A stretch of DNA of 60,000 nucleotides from Owenia fusiformis (taxonomy: Eukaryota; Annelida; Polychaeta; Sabellida; Oweniidae): the NCBI GenBank assembly GCA_903813345.2, contig CAIIXF020000011.1, positions 13,873,754 to 13,933,753 of the forward strand, in the 5' to 3' direction. How positions within the stretch are numbered: the first letter of the stretch is position 1; each line of letters opens with the position of its first letter. Made by a program: the position numbers and the translations under genes. Below, one piece after another: positions 46,595 through 56,149 of this stretch. The notes below the pieces were generated by a model. That model saw only the letters and a list, made by a program, of their open reading frames with translations. It made no database searches and was not told where the DNA came from.

Positions 46595-47544
46595 AACTAG
46601 CTCCTAAAATGTATATTCTGCCCTTTAATTCTTAGAATGACATGAAAAATATTTATCAGTTAGCACACTGTAAACAAGCATACAATGTTAAGTGTTTGTA
46701 CTTTGGCCTATACTAGTAGTTATTGTATACAGTTCAGCTTAATACAGTGTGACACTAAAATGCTATTTTTGAATTTGTATAAAATATAATTCCTGGAGTA
46801 AATGGAAATATTGGTAGAAATGACTGGGAATAAATAATTAGACTAGTATTCTATGACGTTTAACTAATTAAAAGTTTGGAGAAAATAACTTCGTCAACAG
46901 CAAAGGGGTTAAAATGAAACGAAGCATCAGAACACAAGGGGTTAACTTATAACAAATAACCACACTTTTCATGATGCTTAAAAACTTAATAAAAGACAAA
47001 TATATACCCTTTGCATTCGTTTGACTTCACTTCTTCAAAGAGAGCTTCGTCTTCACTCTTTCAAACTAAAATAAACCTGTGAACTCACCGCACCAATCAG
47101 TGTTCGTCGGCCAAATTTGACCGACGTTCTATATATGGTCATTCCTTCTGACGTCATCGTTGAGCCCGGAATTGACCAATGACACGCGCATATCTAATTA
47201 GAACGCATTTGGCGTATGTTTCATCAAGCTCGCTGATTGGTGGAAGAAAGGTCAGCGCGTATGTCAATTTTACCCAAACTGTCACCGGTACCCGTCATGG
47301 GGGATAAGCTACTAAACTGTAATATGGTCTCTACTAGGCAGAGCGTAGTTTAAACTAGACTCTGCACGCAGGGTAACAAATATATGGAGTCAAAATCGGT
47401 TTGCCATGCTAAATGTTACACAGAAACTGCTGCAGTTATTCCATGTGCCCGCCTTAGCGCTACTCAAGTTGCTTTGCCAACCATAGAATTGACCAATCAA
47501 ATCACTTGAAGCTGAAACTCCAAAAGTAAGTTTAACTATTTTAT
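46595..47544. other. 5' flank of the GNAT gene
   Basis: Contains probable upstream noncoding exon and promoter of the minus-strand GNAT gene. A GC-richer part (about 47090-47310) with 'tgacgtca' at 47150-47157, a CRE/ATF-type octamer, is a reasonable promoter candidate. No open frame of interest. Confidence 0.45.
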
Positions 47545-47606
47545 CACGACATGCCCATATATGGGACAGAATATCAATGTTGCACTCTGGGAGCCAATCC
47601 TCCTTG
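47545..47606. mobile_element. solitary end of the Mutator-type MITE
   Basis: Reverse complement begins CAAGGAGGATTGGCTCCCAG and matches the first about 62 bp of the element at 17560 (including 'atatatgggcatgtcgtg') with one or two changes. Then similarity stops, and no opposite end was found. It abuts the distal duplicated segment (starts 47622). Confidence 0.8.
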
Positions 47607-48067
47607 CCAATAGCCAACTATCTGTTTATCTCTGTTCTTGATGCTTTGGTAGATTTCAAATAGATTAAGGATTTAAGCCCCGGGCTCAATGGATTATGGA
47701 TGATTTTAACCACAAATGTCTTGTATCAAGAACTTGAATTAAGGTGGTAGCTGAAATCCAAAGACTAACTTAAAAACACAAGATGCAATGAAATATTGTG
47801 TCGTGATTCTCTGGAATTGGATAAACTAGTGCAGGGGTTTCACTAGAATTTGTCACAACAGGCTAAATAAATGAACACAACAGGCAAAATTAATGGAAAT
47901 CATAAATTTAACATAGAAAAGTCCCTAAAAACAACAGATGATTTTGTAAAAATAACCAGTGAAATTTGCCTGTTGCCTGCTGCTAATGAAACCCCTGCTA
48001 GTATCATGCATTGCTGATTGCTAGGTGTGAATTTATATTAGAGGAAACAAGAGGCTAAGAACATATA

Positions 48068-49996
48068 CACTGTATGTACAGAGATCGCCTAGTATTAAAA
48101 GTGGGTGATCAAAGACTCGACAAGATGCGCAAAATCCAAAATGTCGGAGGAAAGGTGTGTTTGTTTGTCTTCTCTTTACCAGTTTAAAGTCATTTTACCT
48201 ACAGAGGGTATTCCATATGCTGTATAAGAGACCCAAGATTCATTTGGTAACAGGATTCAGTGATTAAATCAACCGAAATACCTGAACTGAGTTGATAAAA
48301 GAAACAAAATCAAAAACCCGTCGAACGAAAATGTATTTTTCACAAAATTGTCTGTTTTTAGATTGCCAAAACCACAAAACCAATATCATCTATGGTTAAT
48401 ATACATAAAACTTAACATTACATGCATATCAGACGTTCCAACTCCCCTTCAGTATCGAGTAAGGAGGATGTTATAAAAAAAAATTATGATCGGCCAAGTG
48501 GGTGATTTTACCATGTGGATTCTAATGATATGTTCTTTGCATTTCAGAGTGGTTGGATTTACATGTTTCTATTGTCCTTCACTACGAACTGTTAAATTAA
48601 AAAAAAAATTTCAAAACATTATAAATCACCTTATAGAACACCATGAAGATGAAATGATGAAGATGAGAAAGATTATTGAAAATAGAGGCAAATTTAGAAT
48701 GATTACAAGAACTATGAGCTTGACAAGTAAAGATTTGGTTTTAATTATAAATCAAACAAATCTTTAATGTACATATGACCAAAGCCTAAACTGGAACTTT
48801 TCCTCAGCCCATCAACATAACGCTGTCTAGAATAGCACAGTATTTATTTCACTTTGTTTCTCTAAAAACGCCCACTGGGCGTTTATTTTGCATTCGATTA
48901 CATACAATTCTAACATTTTCAAGCTAATCACCTATTATATACACCTTAGTTGAAATTGATCAATAAATCTTCTGAATATTGAACTATAGAGCAGCTTTAC
49001 CCTATACCTATCATTTACATATGACCCAAGTTAGCCACCTCGTGGTGAAACTGGGAACTGACTACTGGCATCTACTGAAGGTCATTACATTTTTCTATAA
49101 CTTATTGATACCTTGCTGCAAAAGAATGATTTAATTCCCCAATGAAATAGAAAGTGTACAATTCAGATTTAATAAGTTTATTATGAGACCCCATGTCCAT
49201 AACAACCACAATCATGACAATGGGTGATACAGTGACATACATTTTCATTTATGATTTATTCAATTCTTGCATTACAATTCGACAATCATCTTGGATGCCA
49301 AGGTGTTAAGTTTTCATACCTTGGAATCAGAGGGTAAAATAAATGGACTGAAATGTGACTTTAAAAACTGTTCCATTTATAAGGTGTTACGCTTCAAGAG
49401 GTTTTTCTCTTAGCAGTGTACAGTGTACATAGACAGAATAACAAAATATACGCACACAGTGACCATTTAATCGAATGAATCAATGAACGGTGATGTAGGC
49501 TTACATGTTTATTTTAATTTGGACATACTTAAAGCATATAGTGTATGATCTGCTGAAACTCACGCTATAGGCCGATCAATTCATTTCTGTGTTAAAATAT
49601 TTATTCCATGTTATTTAAGAGGAAACGTGAACTTTATCATGGTCAAATGGAAGCCCAAGACCCTACCTAAGTATAAAAAATTAAAGTGAGTAAAAATCGT
49701 CTATTGTTTTTGATATTTTAAAGCTTTTTAAATAAAACAGCACATGTTATATCGCATTTATATCTTTACATCGTAAAATCAATCACATACACGAAAAATG
49801 GTCAAAATAATATATATTTTTCAAAGCATATGGGTGTTCTTGTGCCTACAAAACCTTATTGAATCACCAGTAGCGTGTAATATAAACACAAATAAATCTT
49901 TTAAAAATAACCGTTACAAGATATTTGAATTTTGCGCATCTTGTCGAGTCTTTGATCACCCACTTTTAATACTAGGCGATCTCTGTACATACAGTG
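48068..49996. mobile_element. 1929-bp DNA transposon, CACTGTATG ends, 5-bp target duplication
   Basis: The terminal inverted repeats are identical for about 68 bp, from CACTGTATGTACAGAGATCG to GATGCGCAAAAT. ATATA flanks both ends (48063-48067, 49997-50001). The proximal duplicate carries one empty-site copy (ATAAA). CAC termini with 5-bp duplications are the pattern of Transib/RAG-like transposons; other superfamilies have other lengths. No transposase domain could be recognised inside, so it may be non-autonomous. It includes one ORF (48486-48767) and a CTCF-core-like word CCACGAGGTGGC on the minus strand (49034-49045). Confidence 0.85.
48486..48767 (+). CDS. small ORF in the CAC-ended transposon, possible zinc-finger-like fragment
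   Basis: A 93-codon frame. After a possible acceptor (ATTTCAG, 48541-48547) it reads GFTCFYCPSL and then HLIEHHEDEM, giving a spacing C-x2-C-x21-H-x4-H close to a C2H2 finger; the rest is Lys/Ile/Asn-rich. No catalytic motif. It may be a transposon-encoded fragment or chance; only its position inside the terminal repeats favours a real gene. Confidence 0.3.
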   Translation: MIGQVGDFTMWILMICSLHFRVVGFTCFYCPSLRTVKLKKKFQNIINHLIEHHEDEMMKMRKIIENRGKFRMITRTMSLTSKDLVLIINQTNL

Positions 49997-50070
49997 ATAT
50001 AATAGATATTTCTTGGCTAAAAATTATATTTCTATCTTGTTGCTATGCTAACATTTTGTTTTTTTCATTT

Positions 50071-50530
50071 GTTATCCCATCGAACAGGCTCCCTTAAGAG
50101 CTCACATTGCTATGTACTAAACAAAATGTATTGATAGGACCTGAGAGTATAAATGAGAAGACAATCATCTTAAATAATATGCTATGTATTTTTAAAAGGT
50201 ATGTTTATTTGTGCAAATATTCTATGTTCAAACCAACACTTAAAGGTTTTATAAGTAATGTGAAGGAATATTTTATTATGGGCAAACGGGTTGGCAGAGG
50301 TGATAAGTGGAAAATCATGGAAGCAAAATTAAACAAATGAAACTGATGATTTTTTCCTTTAAATAAAAAAATGCCAATGGTATAACGTCTCTTAAAGACT
50401 AACTTTTAACCAATACTGTATTGTAAAATTGTAAAATGTATGTTTACCATGCAACTGTACTATAATTGTTTTTTGCAATTGCTTTAACATGCTTATTCTT
50501 TGAAATAATAAAATTATATATAAAAAAAAG
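50071..50530 (+). mobile_element. 5'-truncated LINE 3' end
   Basis: Inserted in the distal duplicate between 'tttcattt' and 'cacaagcttgcc', ending in an A-rich tail (TATATATAAAAAAAAG). It carries the last codons of an ORF (50107-50340) ending TGA at 50338-50340, followed by about 190 bp of 3' UTR. Oriented plus. Confidence 0.75.
50107..50340 (+). pseudogene. C-terminal fragment of a LINE reverse-transcriptase ORF
   Basis: Open frame of 77 codons with ILNNMLCIFKRYVYLCKYSM and LKGFISNVKEYFIMGKRVGR. The pattern (I/L)-x-(C/A)-(K/R)-x-Y-I-Y-x-(C)-(K/R) followed by F...VK is common at the C terminus of RT ORFs in LINEs. Upstream in-frame TAA shows it is only a fragment. Confidence 0.6.
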
Positions 50531-50571
50531 TTCACAAGCTTGCCTAAAAAGATAGTACACGTGTAAACATT

Positions 50572-50865
50572 CAGGGTGTCCTGAAAGTATGGAGGCCCCC
50601 CTAGGCAGACATACACCAGTGTTTTCATAGTATGTGTCATATATCACTTTAAAGCTTATCCAAAGTTACATTGATTTGCCAAGAATCATGGTTCAACTCT
50701 TAAATGTGAAAAAATTACAGGCATTTTAAAATTTAGTGGCCAAAATTAAGTTCTAAATTTTCTAAATTTAAATTTTGACAAGCTTTAAAATGATATATGA
50801 CACATACTATGACGACATTGGTATATGTCTGCCTAAGGGGGCCCCTATACTTTCGGGACACCCTG
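50572..50865. mobile_element. 294-bp MITE with CAGGGTGTCC ends, TA target
   Basis: Ends CAGGGTGTCCTGAAAGTATG and its complement ending CGGGACACCCTG; arms of about 90 bp pair (AGCTTTAAAATGATATATGA type words). TA at the right border, TT at the left; the proximal duplicate shows the uninterrupted 'aaacataatatc'. Mariner-type by end sequence and target. Confidence 0.9.
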
Positions 50866-51052
50866 TAATATCTTCACAATAGAGGTAACCCTTACAAAAT
50901 AAACATACTCCAAGAGCATAACCAAGATCAAAGATTAGGTGAGGCAAATGTAAATAAAGGTGAGACGCATCTATGTTAAAAGAGGTAAATTGTTACCTTT
51001 GGACTCAATTTCACAGTTTTAGTTGAATGAAAACATTGTCTGAATGATAAAT

Positions 51053-51940
51053 ATATCTATCCTCCCATGGAACAGTCAGCTCGACCAAGATAACACACCT
51101 TTTGTCATTTGATCTAATGACAATGTCTGGTCTTAGTGTGGTAATAGCTATATCTTGTGGAAACACCAACTTCCTGTCCAAATCGACCATTATTTCCCAG
51201 TCTGTTGTTGTTTGGAGGATTCCTGGGAGCATGGTAGTTCTCTGCTGTTGGGGTGCTTTGCTCTGACCTTCTTTACAGAATGATATCCATGGTGTTGTTT
51301 CTTTAGCTAGTGGGCAGGTTTTGGAAGCAATTATGATGTCAATTTGCCTGGCTACTTCTCTCAGAACTTGGTCGTGTCTCCAAGTATACCGATGCTCTAT
51401 TCTACAGGAGCTCAGTATATGCTTTAGAGAAGCTGGTTGGTCTTTACAAAAGGAGCAGGTTGGATCGTCCGTCAAGCCCCAAAGTGACAGATTAGTTGGT
51501 GTCGGAAGGGTGTTGCTTAAGGATTTAAGGAAGAAAGCAAGTGATGTTTCGGCTGTCTGTATAAGGTCACTCCCTGTCACCTTTCTGCTCTCTACAGATT
51601 CCCAACTCAGCCATGCACCCTGACTGCCCATTCCAGTTGCTTTAACTAGTCTAGCTTCCTCCTCAGTTTTCCTTATTTCACTTGTTACCATCTTCCTTTT
51701 TGCCTTTGGACCTGCCTTAGACCAAGGGACCCTGCCATAACTCCCGAACCTTTTCCGCCCCTCTGCAACAGTTCCTACAATGTCACTCTGTCTCAGTCTG
51801 CTTTCAGCATTGCTGATAGCATGCTGAGCAGACCACTTCCTTCTTTCCAGAGATTTGGCTTCAGTTGCCCTGGCTGTTGGATCTTTCGAGTCTCTGAGCA
51901 ACATTGCTGTTCGCACTTTCGTTTCTTTGAATAAGATCAC
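51053..51940 (-). pseudogene. LINE ORF C-terminal part with CCHC-like finger and PD-(D/E)xK-like block
   Basis: A 300-codon minus-strand frame. CSFCKDQPASLKHILSSC is a Cys-rich finger typical near the C terminus of several animal LINE ORFs (C-x2-C-x7-H-x4-C). Further on, LRPDIVIRS and VILVELTVPWED form an R-P-D...E-L-T signature resembling a PD-(D/E)xK nuclease-like segment known in LINE-derived proteins of marine invertebrates. The reverse-transcriptase palm is absent (5' part missing) and the normal continuation after VPWED is replaced by flank sequence, so both ends are truncated. It directly abuts the end of the distal duplicated segment. Confidence 0.75.
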
Positions 51941-52298
51941 TATCTGACCACTATCATGTGCATGATAATTAAAATTCCAACCTTTGGTATAATCAGAGTT
52001 GGTTATTTTCCACTGGACATGCAGTTACATGTATGATTGATACAACTCTGTCCAACTTGTCACAGTACAGTCTTTCCAATGGGTGTTAATCAGTTAAAGG
52101 CCCCATATAAAGTTTAAACCACTTTGGCTTATCCAATGTTATCAAAGTGTGAAATGTGAAACTTTTTATTAATTTCAAAAATGTTTTTGAAGGACTTTTT
52201 GTTCAAAATATCGTAATTTATTTAAAACTAACTTTAAGAGGTTACACTTATCCTTTAAAGCGATAATTCACAGGAAAGATGCATTTCAAAATTTTAAT
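51941..52298. other. spacer between LINE fragment and pearl-like element
   Basis: AT-rich sequence with no recognised gene, repeat or motif. Confidence 0.5.
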
Positions 52299-53276
52299 TA
52301 TCCCATCGAACGAAGTTCGGAGGGATATAGGGAACGCCTCCGGCCGTCCGTCCGTCCGTCCGTCCGGGCAATAACTCAAATACCGTTGGCCCGATTTTGT
52401 TCATATTTTGTACACATATACCCTATGGGGGTAGAAGTTCTGCTCGAAAGCCGATTTTTAAAATGACCGCTCCTTTCAAAATGGCGGCCATTTTAGTGCC
52501 GAATTTACAGTAATTTAGGTGCAATATGTAAAACTGTAATAGCAATATGTTTGAGATGTAAAAAAATTATATAGGACATTAATAAAGCTAGAAATGTAGA
52601 TATTAAAGAAGCACATGGCAGCCATCTTGAAAAATGGCGGCCTTTACTCGTTATTTTACGATTTTTGCTGTAACTTGAAAAGTAGTGGAGCGATTTTGTT
52701 CATATTTGGTATGTGAATACTATAAACATTGCACACTGCTTAAAGACACTTTTGGTAGAAGGCGGCCATTTTGAAAAATGGCCGCCATTTTGAAAAATGG
52801 CCACCATTTTAACATATTTTACTATAACTCGAAAAGTAGTGGAGCGATTTTGTTCATATTTGGTATGTGAATACTATAAGCATGACACACTGTCCTGTGA
52901 CACTTTTGGTAGAAGGCGGCCATTTTGAAAAAAATTTTGGAAAATGGCCGCCATTTTAACGTATTTTACTATAACTCGAAAAGTAGTGAAGCGATTTTGT
53001 TCATATTTGGTATGTGAATACTATAAGCACGGCACACTGTCTAATGGCACTTTCGGTAGAAGGTGGCCATTTTGAAAAATGGCCGCCATTTTAACGTATT
53101 TTACTATAACTTGAAAAGTAGTAGAGCCATTTTGTTCATATTTGGTATGTGAATACTATAAGCATGGCACATGGTCTAATGACACTTTTGGTAGAAGGCG
53201 GCCATTTTGAAAAATGGCTGCCATTTTTGCTAAATACTTTGTTTGTAAAAATGCCATCCATGGCTGTTCGATGGGA
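52299..53276 (-). mobile_element. pearl-like element with four 150-bp core repeats
   Basis: Terminal words ATCCCATCGAAC (52302) and GTTCGATGGGAT (53265-53276) are inverted. Reading left to right: CGAACGAAGTTCGGAGGGAT, microsatellite (CCGT)n at about 52343-52365, then 'gggcaataactcaaatac', a diverged unit, and four core units starting at about 52671, 52822, 52971 and 53107. Each core contains CGAAAAGTAGTGGAGCGATT, 'ttgttcatatttggtatgtg', and the palindrome AAAATGGCCGCCATTTT. This is the reverse orientation of the copy at 32690-33306. No coding capacity; open frames here are by-products. Confidence 0.85.
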
Positions 53277-54061
53277 TTCGCTATGCTTTGGCGTTGCCGT
53301 TGTTCTGGTTCTCATAGAAACCAATGGTAAAATAATATTAAAAACATAATATATTCATCCTTTTAACCTGGTTAGACAGTCAAAATTGCTTTATTTTTTA
53401 AGTTTAGCATATTTAGAAGAGATTGACTTTGAAAAATGTTGCCACCTAAGCGATGTCACGATGTGGTCACTTAGGTTGAAAATATTTTTGATATGCTAAA
53501 TCATTGAATTGGCACATTAGATATAACATTTTATTTTTAACATAGTGTGTCCGTTGTTCAATCTTTATATTGGTGTTAAAAAGATATAGAGGTTCTTATA
53601 TGAGTATCTGTGCAAGATCGTCCATTCTTGATGAGCTTTGATAATTCTTCTTAAGAAACATTATCAAAGCGAATGTCAGATAAATTATGAATGTAGTTTC
53701 GCACAGGTGTCAACGGAACAAAACAGTGAACCCCGCTTTCCCAAACCTGAGTTTCCAGGATTCGCCTCGCATGCCTTCGACTCTTTCTCAAGATTTGGGC
53801 CCTATAATTTTCTTCATATACCTTTATATACTCAACCGGCCAAGTATTTTTTATTATAACTTTTATTGACATCTTGTATCATAACATGATTACATTAGTC
53901 ATAACTATGAAAAAACTAAGTATCTAAACTACAAATACTAACTAAGGCAAAAGTACAAAAATATATACGAGATATACAAAAACCCAAAATAAAGGTAGTA
54001 TACATCATGATGAAAGGACAAGGTTACGTTTAAAGTGTGGTGCACATACCCTGCATTCTGA
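53277..54061. other. spacer and LINE 3' region
   Basis: 53277-53860 shows no gene; GCTTTGATAAT...ATTATCAAAGC at 53635-53670 is a short hairpin with 11-bp arms. From about 53860 to 54061 the sequence is probably the 3' UTR of the minus-strand LINE that follows, ending on the left in a T-rich run (ATTTTTTATTATAAC), as expected for its tail. Confidence 0.55.
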
Positions 54062-56140
54062 CTACAAATTCTTAAATGAATGATAAATGAATTTTCCAAT
54101 GTGTCTTTGTAATGTTAAGTTTTTACTTGAAATGAGATTGACAAATAAATTTTCACTATTGAGGTCAAAGTTACTTAGAATTTCACGAGCCTTAGTGTAC
54201 AATAATTGTCTATGCTCATCATTCTTTGTACAAGTTAAAAGGAAATGACATTCATCCTCTATATGTTTACAGGTATTGCATAATCTTTCCTCTCTAGGTT
54301 TTGGTTTTGGCTTTGCATGTCTTCCAGTCTCAATCGCCAATCGATGAGAACTCATTCGAAATCTACTTATCGCCAATCTATACTTTTTATTATCTAATTT
54401 CAAATATAATTCAATTCTAAAATCTTTTTTGAACAATTTATACGTTCTCAGTATAGGATAAATGTTCAAATCATTTTTCCATTTTTCTACAAATAATACC
54501 TTCAACTTCTTTTCTACCATGCTCACTAGAATGTCAGTATTCAGATTTTGGTCATTCCAATAATCCAATAAATCACATTTTCTGAGTATATCATAGACCT
54601 TGCTAGACCAACTTTTGAATCCTAACTCTTGAATATCTCTATCATATAAATAGGCTTGGTTTAATACACTTGATTCTGGAAATGTTAGGAGTCTAAGCCA
54701 ATATTTTATAATATAACACTCAAATTTGATTGACAATGGGTACCTGCCTAGATCGCCATACACAGCAGGGCTTGCAGTTTGTGATTTGACACCTAATGTT
54801 GACTTTAAAAAAGACAAATGTATGGATTCAATTGCTTTCATTTGTTTTTTATCATACCATATTTCACATGCATAAGATAAAATTGGACTGACCAAAGCAT
54901 TAAACAGATGAAGAGCTACATCTGGTGGCACATCATTAAACTTCTTATATTGCTGTTTTATCTTAAAAAGAGCCTTTCTTGATTGTTCTTTAAGATATTT
55001 AGTGTTCATATCAAAACTGTTGTTATTGGTGAGAATGAGACCTAAATATTTGTATTCATTAACACATTCGATACTTTTTTCATTAAATTCAAATTTGAAA
55101 GATCTTTTGGAATTGAAGATTAATGCTTTAGTTTTAATTGTATTGACAATTAACCTATTTGTCTTACAGAAAGTAAAAAGTGCGTCAAGTAATGTCTGCA
55201 ATCCTTCACTGGATTCTGAAATCAATATGAGGTCATCTGCCCATAGAAGGTGGTTAAGCCTCTTATCATTTAAAATTACTCCACAGTGCGTTGGTAAATA
55301 TAGTGCAAGATCATCTATAAAGTGATTAAATAAGAAGGTACTGAGAACACTCCCTTGTAAAACTCCAACATCTGTTTTAAAATAGTCTGATACTCCATTT
55401 TTCAACTTAAGACAAGATTGAGATTTGACGAACATACTGTCAATGATTTTGTACATTTTGCTATTGGGCTTTACACCGCTCTTACAGAGTTTGTATAACA
55501 GGACTGACCTATCAATATAGTCAAACGCTTTCTTGAAGTCAACCATACATGTAAAAAGAGGTTTTTTAAGCAGTTTAGATTTGTTAACTAATGTCTGTAA
55601 TATAAATATGTTATCGATTGTTCGGCTATTTTCTTTATATGCACCTTGCAGAGGATCTTGAGAATTTTGTACCTGTGCATTAAAAACAAGTCTATTTTGA
55701 ATTACAGAATCAAATATATTACCAATACAAGCTAATACATTTATACCCCTGTAGTTATCTGCTTTAAAACGACTTCCTTGTTTAAAGAGAGCACTTAGCA
55801 AACCAATGCTCCAGTCACGTGGGTATTCACCGCTGTCGAAAATAACATTTAAAAGTGCTGTAAAATCTGGAATAAGTACTTCACAACTCTTAATTATGTT
55901 CGATGGGATACCATCAATGCCAGCTGATTTATGAGAATTTACTTTTTTAAAAGCATTGTACACCTCAATTTGACTGATTCTGCCATCTATAATATTATAA
56001 CAAAGATTTAAATTAATGTCATCAGAGTTATTTTGAATGCTATCTTGAATAAATTCATTCATCTTTTGAAGTGCATCATTATCAAAATAATCCATGTTTG
56101 GAGGCTTTGCCAAAGGGGCACGTAAGATATGGCAAGCCAT
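54062..56140 (-). CDS. LINE reverse transcriptase ORF, 692 codons, 5'-truncated element
   Basis: An uninterrupted frame from ATG 56140 to TAA/TAG at 54062. RT blocks in order: SAGIDGIPSNIIK (about 72-84), ADNYRGINVL (127-136), MVDFKKAFDYID (motif A, Asp 201), GVLQGSVLSTFLFN (motif B, 259-272), LLWADDLILIS (motif C, Asp 302-303; Trp replaces the usual Tyr), and EYKYLGLILT (thumb). C-terminal finger CNTCKHIEDECHFLLTC. There is no endonuclease domain: an in-frame stop lies just upstream of the ATG, so the element is 5'-truncated, as usual for LINEs. The intact frame implies a recent insertion. Similar to CR1/Jockey-like groups, but the clade is not certain. Not a host gene. Confidence 0.9.
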   Translation of the reverse strand: MACHILRAPLAKPPNMDYFDNDALQKMNEFIQDSIQNNSDDINLNLCYNIIDGRISQIEVYNAFKKVNSHKSAGIDGIPSNIIKSCEVLIPDFTALLNVIFDSGEYPRDWSIGLLSALFKQGSRFKADNYRGINVLACIGNIFDSVIQNRLVFNAQVQNSQDPLQGAYKENSRTIDNIFILQTLVNKSKLLKKPLFTCMVDFKKAFDYIDRSVLLYKLCKSGVKPNSKMYKIIDSMFVKSQSCLKLKNGVSDYFKTDVGVLQGSVLSTFLFNHFIDDLALYLPTHCGVILNDKRLNHLLWADDLILISESSEGLQTLLDALFTFCKTNRLIVNTIKTKALIFNSKRSFKFEFNEKSIECVNEYKYLGLILTNNNSFDMNTKYLKEQSRKALFKIKQQYKKFNDVPPDVALHLFNALVSPILSYACEIWYDKKQMKAIESIHLSFLKSTLGVKSQTASPAVYGDLGRYPLSIKFECYIIKYWLRLLTFPESSVLNQAYLYDRDIQELGFKSWSSKVYDILRKCDLLDYWNDQNLNTDILVSMVEKKLKVLFVEKWKNDLNIYPILRTYKLFKKDFRIELYLKLDNKKYRLAISRFRMSSHRLAIETGRHAKPKPKPREERLCNTCKHIEDECHFLLTCTKNDEHRQLLYTKAREILSNFDLNSENLFVNLISSKNLTLQRHIGKFIYHSFKNL

Positions 56141-56149
56141 TTTCAAAGG

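Larger units (their letters stand above)
47622..51050 (+). repeat. duplicated segment, distal copy with three insertions
   Basis: Homologous pieces at about 47622-48067, 49997-50070, 50531-50571 and 50866-51050 line up with 41968-42790. They are separated by a CAC-ended transposon (48068-49996), a LINE fragment (50071-50530) and a TA-flanked MITE (50572-50865). Comparison with the proximal copy confirms each insertion point. Confidence 0.9.

Noticed and set aside
49798-50097. 99-codon plus frame across the right end of the CAC-ended transposon
   Set aside because: It runs over the terminal repeat into flanking DNA and has no domain, so it is a chance frame.
52299-53330. GGCCATTTT/AAAATGGCC repeats read as YY1-site clusters (YY1 core GCCATNTT)
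   Set aside because: The words are part of the core unit of a tandem-repeat element; YY1 binding may occur but there is no reason to call a regulatory array.
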